Assembly: GCA_011523365.1 (NCBI GenBank)
Contig: WTGY01000051.1
Location: 1 to 62,850, forward strand
DNA length: 62,850 bases
Source of the DNA: Caldilineaceae bacterium
Lineage (GTDB): Bacteria > Chloroflexota > Anaerolineae > Caldilineales > Caldilineaceae
Reading direction: 5' to 3'
The notes below the pieces were generated by a model that had not been told where the DNA came from, ran no database searches, and saw only the letters and a program-made list of their open reading frames with translations. Shown here piece after piece: positions 61,207 to 62,850 of this stretch (position 1 is the first letter of the stretch; each line of letters starts with the position of its first letter). The translations under genes and the position numbers were made by a program.

Positions 61207-62511
61207 CTATTGTCCGACCACAACCTGGCCCTCTTCCAGCCCCTCTTCGATTTCCACCCGATCGGGGGTCTGGATACCCACCTTCACGTCGACCCGCCGC
61301 TGAATGTCGCCGTCCTGAACCACGACAAACCGCCTGCCGTCAAAAACGCGGATCGCCTGCGGCGGCAACCAGAGGACGGAATCCTTGTGTTCCAGTTGGA
61401 CCCGTACCTGGACCAGGTCGCCCAGTTCAAAGCCTGCATCTTCCGCCAACTGATCGATCGTGATGCGGGTGGACTTGTCCGGATCGATCACTTCGCCGCT
61501 GCCGCCGCTCCCGAACGGGTAGGGCAGCCGCCGCACGAATCCGGTCAGAATTTCCCCGGGCCGGCCGACAAGTGAAATCTCCACCACCATCTCTTCGGCC
61601 AACTCATTCATCTGATCGCTGATCAGATCGGCTTTGACCTCCAGGTCATGAATGTCAGCGATCGAGACAACCGAATCAAAGGCGTTCACCGGGCGGCCCC
61701 CAGTCAGCGAAACGGAAAGCAACTTGCCGTCGAAGGGTGCCGTAATCGTGGCGTCGGCGATCGCGCTCTGCAGCTTCTCGACCTGAAGTTGCGCCCTCGC
61801 CACGTCATTGATCAGGAGCGGATCCACGCCTTCGGTCAGCTGCTCCAGCGAGAGTTCGGCCAGCTCAACCTGCTTGCCCTGCACCGATATCGCAAAATTG
61901 TCATCCGGACGTTCAGTTCGCAGATTGATCAGCTGCAGCGAGGCGATGTCCAGGTTGATCTGCGCCCTGCGGATCTGAAACTCGAGATTCCTCTCCGCTG
62001 TGTACAGCCGCGACTGCGCCCGCTCCAGGCTCAACTGCGTGGAGGTCAACTCCCTCTCCAGGTCATCGATCTCCAGGTCGGCGATGATCTGACCGGCGGT
62101 GACGAGGTCGTTGCGCTTGGCGTAGACGTTGCGGATGCGGCCGCCCGTGCGGAAGAACAGCGCCTCCTCTATCACCGGCGCCACCCGGCCGCTGAACGTC
62201 CGTTCGCGCATGATCTCGCCTACCTTAACCGAATAGGTCGGCTTGACCGGTACCACCGAGGTCGGGATGGGAGTGGGCGTAGGTTCATTGGCCGCGATCT
62301 CTGCGCTGCGGCCCGCCGGCAAGAGGGCGCAGCCGGCCAGCGCCAGGCTGAGCGCAATAGGGAAGATTGCGCGCCATATGCCCGCACAAGGAGCCAGAGT
62401 GGCCCCTGTCCTGCGGGTCAGACGCCTGGCAAAAGGCAAACAGGCAGCGTATCTGACTGCCCGCACGCGCCCCAACCGGGATTCCATTCGAAGGGAAGGC
62501 AGACAGCTCAT
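61207..62511 (-). CDS. Efflux adaptor lipoprotein, HlyD/MacA-like
   Basis: A protein of 434 residues from the ATG at 62511; the frame extends further upstream without a clear ribosome site. The signal helix ends in a lipobox (LALAGC). The family order is visible: a beta-barrel strand TYSVKVGEIMRERTFSGRV, the lipoyl half GGRIRNVYAKRNDLVTAGQ, a long helical hairpin with ERAQSRLYTAERNLEFQ, the second lipoyl half ITAPFDGKLLSVSLTGGRPV, and a C-terminal barrel. It links the permease at 58240-61143 to the outside. It is the first gene of the export cluster. Confidence 0.88.
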   Translation of the reverse strand: MSCLPSLRMESRLGRVRAVRYAACLPFARRLTRRTGATLAPCAGIWRAIFPIALSLALAGCALLPAGRSAEIAANEPTPTPIPTSVVPVKPTYSVKVGEIMRERTFSGRVAPVIEEALFFRTGGRIRNVYAKRNDLVTAGQIIADLEIDDLERELTSTQLSLERAQSRLYTAERNLEFQIRRAQINLDIASLQLINLRTERPDDNFAISVQGKQVELAELSLEQLTEGVDPLLINDVARAQLQVEKLQSAIADATITAPFDGKLLSVSLTGGRPVNAFDSVVSIADIHDLEVKADLISDQMNELAEEMVVEISLVGRPGEILTGFVRRLPYPFGSGGSGEVIDPDKSTRITIDQLAEDAGFELGDLVQVRVQLEHKDSVLWLPPQAIRVFDGRRFVVVQDGDIQRRVDVKVGIQTPDRVEIEEGLEEGQVVVGQ

Positions 62512-62850
62512 TGGCTCATTTTTTCTTCTCTGATACACAGGATTGGTTCCAAACGCAGAGATGGGGATGCACAGGGCATAGAAAGACTTCCGTGCCTGGC
62601 GAAGGATCTGTCCCCCGTCCCGCAATAGATTGCGATTCGACGGCGACGAGAACGAAAGACGGGCTACGGTGCAGTGTAATCGTAGTATGACATCTTTACG
62701 TCAGTTGACAGAGAAGTATAAACGTCCATCCCCAATCTACCAAACTCCACACACCAACTGCTCTATTCCTTTCCTCCCGCAGCCAGCCGTACAATTGACA
62801 ACTGACTACTGCAGTTCTGGGCGGTCGGGCCTATTCGGCCCTCCCTTGTG
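62512..62850. other. Upstream region of the export cluster
   Basis: No gene is visible. The stretch contains a heptamer-like tract ACAATTG-ACAACTG-ACTACTG (62792-62812) and, at the window edge, palindromic element copy 3. Confidence 0.5.
62813..62850. repeat. Palindromic dispersed element, copy 3 (cut by window end)
   Basis: AGTTCTGGGCGGTCGG, then the hairpin GGGCC-TATTC-GGCCC and TCCCTTGTG, identical in order to copies 1 and 2. The second hairpin would lie beyond the window. Confidence 0.75.

Noticed and set aside
59392..61575. Plus-strand frame of 727 codons
   Set aside because: It is antisense to the FtsX/MacB permease, very rich in Arg/Gln/His, with no hydrophobic or domain pattern; a typical shadow of a GC-rich gene.
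1..62850. tRNA, rRNA or riboswitch genes
   Set aside because: No cloverleaf with a GGTTCGAATCC-like arm, no rRNA segment and no known riboswitch core was noticed; a covariance-model scan would be needed to exclude them.

Overview
This 62.85-kb window is a dense, GC-rich bacterial chromosome segment with no rRNA or tRNA gene that I can see. Three things point to a Chloroflexota bacterium of the Caldilineaceae kind: four sugar-binding lipoproteins with twin-arginine signals (S/T-R-R-x-F/M-L ... A-A/G-C), many carbohydrate ABC permeases, and stacks of TIM-barrel sugar isomerases, Gfo/Idh/MocA oxidoreductases, phytanoyl-CoA dioxygenases and SDRs. This placement is an inference from gene style, not a phylogeny.

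Layout. 0.3-8.5 kb: a sulfatase and two complete CUT1-type sugar importers (binding protein, MalF-like and MalG-like permeases) on the minus strand. 8.8-14.4 kb: an accessory block with a PD-(D/E)XK-like nuclease, a degenerate remnant and an active-site-less paralogue of it, a FitA-like antitoxin followed by what may be the first codons of a lost VapC toxin, and a tandem pair of Uma2-type nucleases with coiled-coil tails. 14.8-24.4 kb: a plus-strand alpha-galactoside locus (permeases, binding protein, GH36, SDR, GH4/MelA-like, PhyH, AIM24-family protein). 24.4-32.1 kb: two orphan antitoxin-like genes, an operon of PLP aminotransferase, HAD hydrolase and GCS2 ligase, a YbaK deacylase, and a tandem pair of near-identical zinc dehydrogenases. 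32.2-44.2 kb: a minus-strand sugar or sugar-acid locus (five TIM-barrel isomerases, GH88, SDR, D-hydroxyacid dehydrogenase, Gfo/Idh, methyltransferase), split by an AT-richer AAA-ATPase/DUF4435 pair that looks like a PARIS-type anti-phage system. 44.5-50.0 kb: a divergent plus-strand importer, a beta-propeller glycosidase-like protein and an SDR. 50.1-56.2 kb: PhyH, a small membrane protein, a compact restriction-modification pair, Gfo/Idh and a zinc dehydrogenase. 56.3-62.5 kb: a MacB-like export system with two ATPases (one fused to an AbrB-like domain), a 967-residue FtsX/MacB permease and an adaptor lipoprotein.

How it works together. Four different sugar importers have no ATPase of their own in the window, so they probably share one encoded elsewhere. 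Imported galactosides, uronate-containing oligosaccharides or polyols would be split by GH36, GH4, GH88 and the propeller enzyme, then oxidised and isomerised by the dehydrogenases and TIM barrels.

The most unusual non-coding signal is a family of phased heptanucleotide arrays (ACTAAAA type and CTCACTC type). In eight cases they abut or run into the stop codon of a minus-strand gene. Similar sequences in inverted orientation form hairpins after the binding-protein genes, and a palindromic element occurring three times is always preceded by a heptamer tract.
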